64,000 bases of DNA, taken from NCBI RefSeq assembly GCF_012912005.1, contig NZ_JABBEA010000005.1, positions 304,434 to 368,433 on the forward strand. Direction: 5' to 3'. The notes below the pieces were generated by a model. It ran no database searches. It saw only the letters and a program-made list of their open reading frames with translations, and was not told where the DNA came from. Of this stretch, positions 63,269 through 64,000 are shown piece by piece (positions within the stretch are counted from its first letter, which is position 1; every line of letters starts with the position of its first letter). Source of the stretch: Paenibacillus sp. SZ31 (GTDB lineage: Bacteria; Bacillota; Bacilli; Paenibacillales; Paenibacillaceae). Made by a program: the position numbers and the translations under genes.

Positions 63269-63342
63269 GGCGATCGAGGGGAATTGAACCCCCGAATGCC
63301 GGATCCACAAACCGGTGCGTTAACCACTTCGCCACGACCGCC
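63269..63342 (-). tRNA. tRNA-His (GTG)
   Basis: Anticodon GTG in TTGTGGA; the extra G at -1 can pair with C73, typical of tRNA-His. CCA not encoded. Confidence 0.93.
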
Positions 63343-63371
63343 ACAAAAGGTTATGTTTCTAAAAAGTTAAT

Positions 63372-63445
63372 TGGCAGGGGCAGCAGGAATTGAACCCACA
63401 CCAACGGTTTTGGAGACCGTTGTTCTACCTTTAAACTATGCCCCT
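63372..63445 (-). tRNA. tRNA-Trp (CCA)
   Basis: Anticodon loop CTCCAAA; acceptor AGGGGCA; CCA encoded. Reads the TGG codon that is the specifier of the trpS T-box. Confidence 0.95.
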
Positions 63446-63451
63446 AAAAAC

Positions 63452-63537
63452 TGGTGGAGGATGATGGATTCGAACCACCGAACCCGTACGGGAGCAGATT
63501 TACAGTCTGATGCGTTTGGCCACTTCGCTAATCCTCC
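63452..63537 (-). tRNA. tRNA-Tyr (GTA)
   Basis: Anticodon GTA in CTGTAAA; long class II variable arm; CCA encoded. Confidence 0.95.
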
Positions 63538-63546
63538 AGGATTACA

Positions 63547-63622
<76 letters not shown>

Positions 63623-63649
63623 ATATTAAATTGTAAATTGTTTTAAAAA

Positions 63650-63725
<76 letters not shown>

Positions 63726-63821
63726 ATAATAAAGTCTAATCTCATTTCCTTACACTTTATATAGGGCATCAGTGCCATACAGCAGATGTAGTGAACAGTT
63801 TGCCTCATGTAAAGATTAAAT

Positions 63822-63898
63822 GGCGGAACCGACGGGATTCGAACCCGCGATCTCCTGCGTGACAGGCAGGCATGTTAGGCCAACTACACCACGGTTCC
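63822..63898 (-). tRNA. tRNA-Asp (GTC)
   Basis: Anticodon GTC in CTGTCAC; acceptor GGAACCG; CCA encoded. The spacer to tRNA-Phe (about 96 bases) is the longest in the array. Confidence 0.95.
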
Positions 63899-63925
63899 AG
63901 ATCACTTTCTCAAAGGAAAGTATAA

Positions 63926-63999
<74 letters not shown>

Positions 64000-64000
64000 T

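Overview
The window is low-to-mid GC Firmicute DNA from a spore-forming, Paenibacillus-like bacterium. The evidence is three small acid-soluble spore proteins (two alpha/beta type plus SspI), sporulation genes ylbJ, yunB and a lytH-like endopeptidase beside lipA and yutD in the order known from Bacillus, a tryptophan T-box leader, CcpA-type cre sites, a Lia envelope-stress operon, and an 11-tRNA array in the order of the Bacillus rrn-associated tRNA cluster. Genus is inferred from gene content; no rRNA is present to confirm it.

Layout. 1-4.3 kb: minus-strand cell-wall cluster (start of one penicillin-binding protein, a complete class B PBP, a membrane-anchored transglutaminase-like protein, a small membrane protein). 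4.4-12.4 kb: MFS transporter, a mobile-looking repeat, a Toprim protein, a Sco1 copper chaperone, a YdjM-type membrane hydrolase, two SASP genes with sigma-G-type promoters, trpS with its T-box, and an aldose epimerase. 12.4-24 kb: PepF, YycC-like and small cysteine proteins, DUF2225 protein, truncated haemoglobin, YlbJ, NAD kinase, yutD-lipA-lytH-yunB, and 6-phosphogluconate dehydrogenase. 24-31.4 kb: first glucose-6-phosphate dehydrogenase, an HxlR regulator, and a sugar island (two AraC regulators, GH88 hydrolase, Gfo/Idh/MocA dehydrogenase).

31.4-39.5 kb is the most interesting part. It is a plus-strand membrane-lipid module: mprF; a PAP2-family enzyme plus a histidine-kinase remnant whose phospho-acceptor His is Asn; a DedA protein plus a phospholipid-N-methyltransferase-like protein; an OmpR-type two-component system; and a second methyltransferase paralogue. 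Each of the first three transcription units starts with the same promoter architecture: CTTYAGA-like half-sites spaced exactly 11 and 23 bp, with a -10 box exactly 16 bp after the third. This suggests one regulator, probably the OmpR-type protein encoded in the module, controls the set.

39.5-46.9 kb is a TetR-controlled redox cluster (three SDRs, an MDR oxidoreductase, an Old Yellow Enzyme, an aldo/keto reductase) with a recurring AGAACGATCATTCT-type operator. 46.9-54.3 kb: SpoU-type rRNA methyltransferase, KtrA-type K+ regulator, SspI, RF3, DoxX, a second zwf, and a YwmB protein. 54.4-59.5 kb: an expanded Lia operon with two PspA-family and two PspC-domain proteins upstream of liaFSR. 60-62.5 kb: a large membrane AraC-type sensor-regulator behind a perfect cre site. 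62.9-64 kb: tRNA array on the minus strand.

A family of imperfect palindromic repeats with a conserved core and a covarying central hairpin occurs three times, at about 5.7, 24.2 and 42.5 kb, always between genes.
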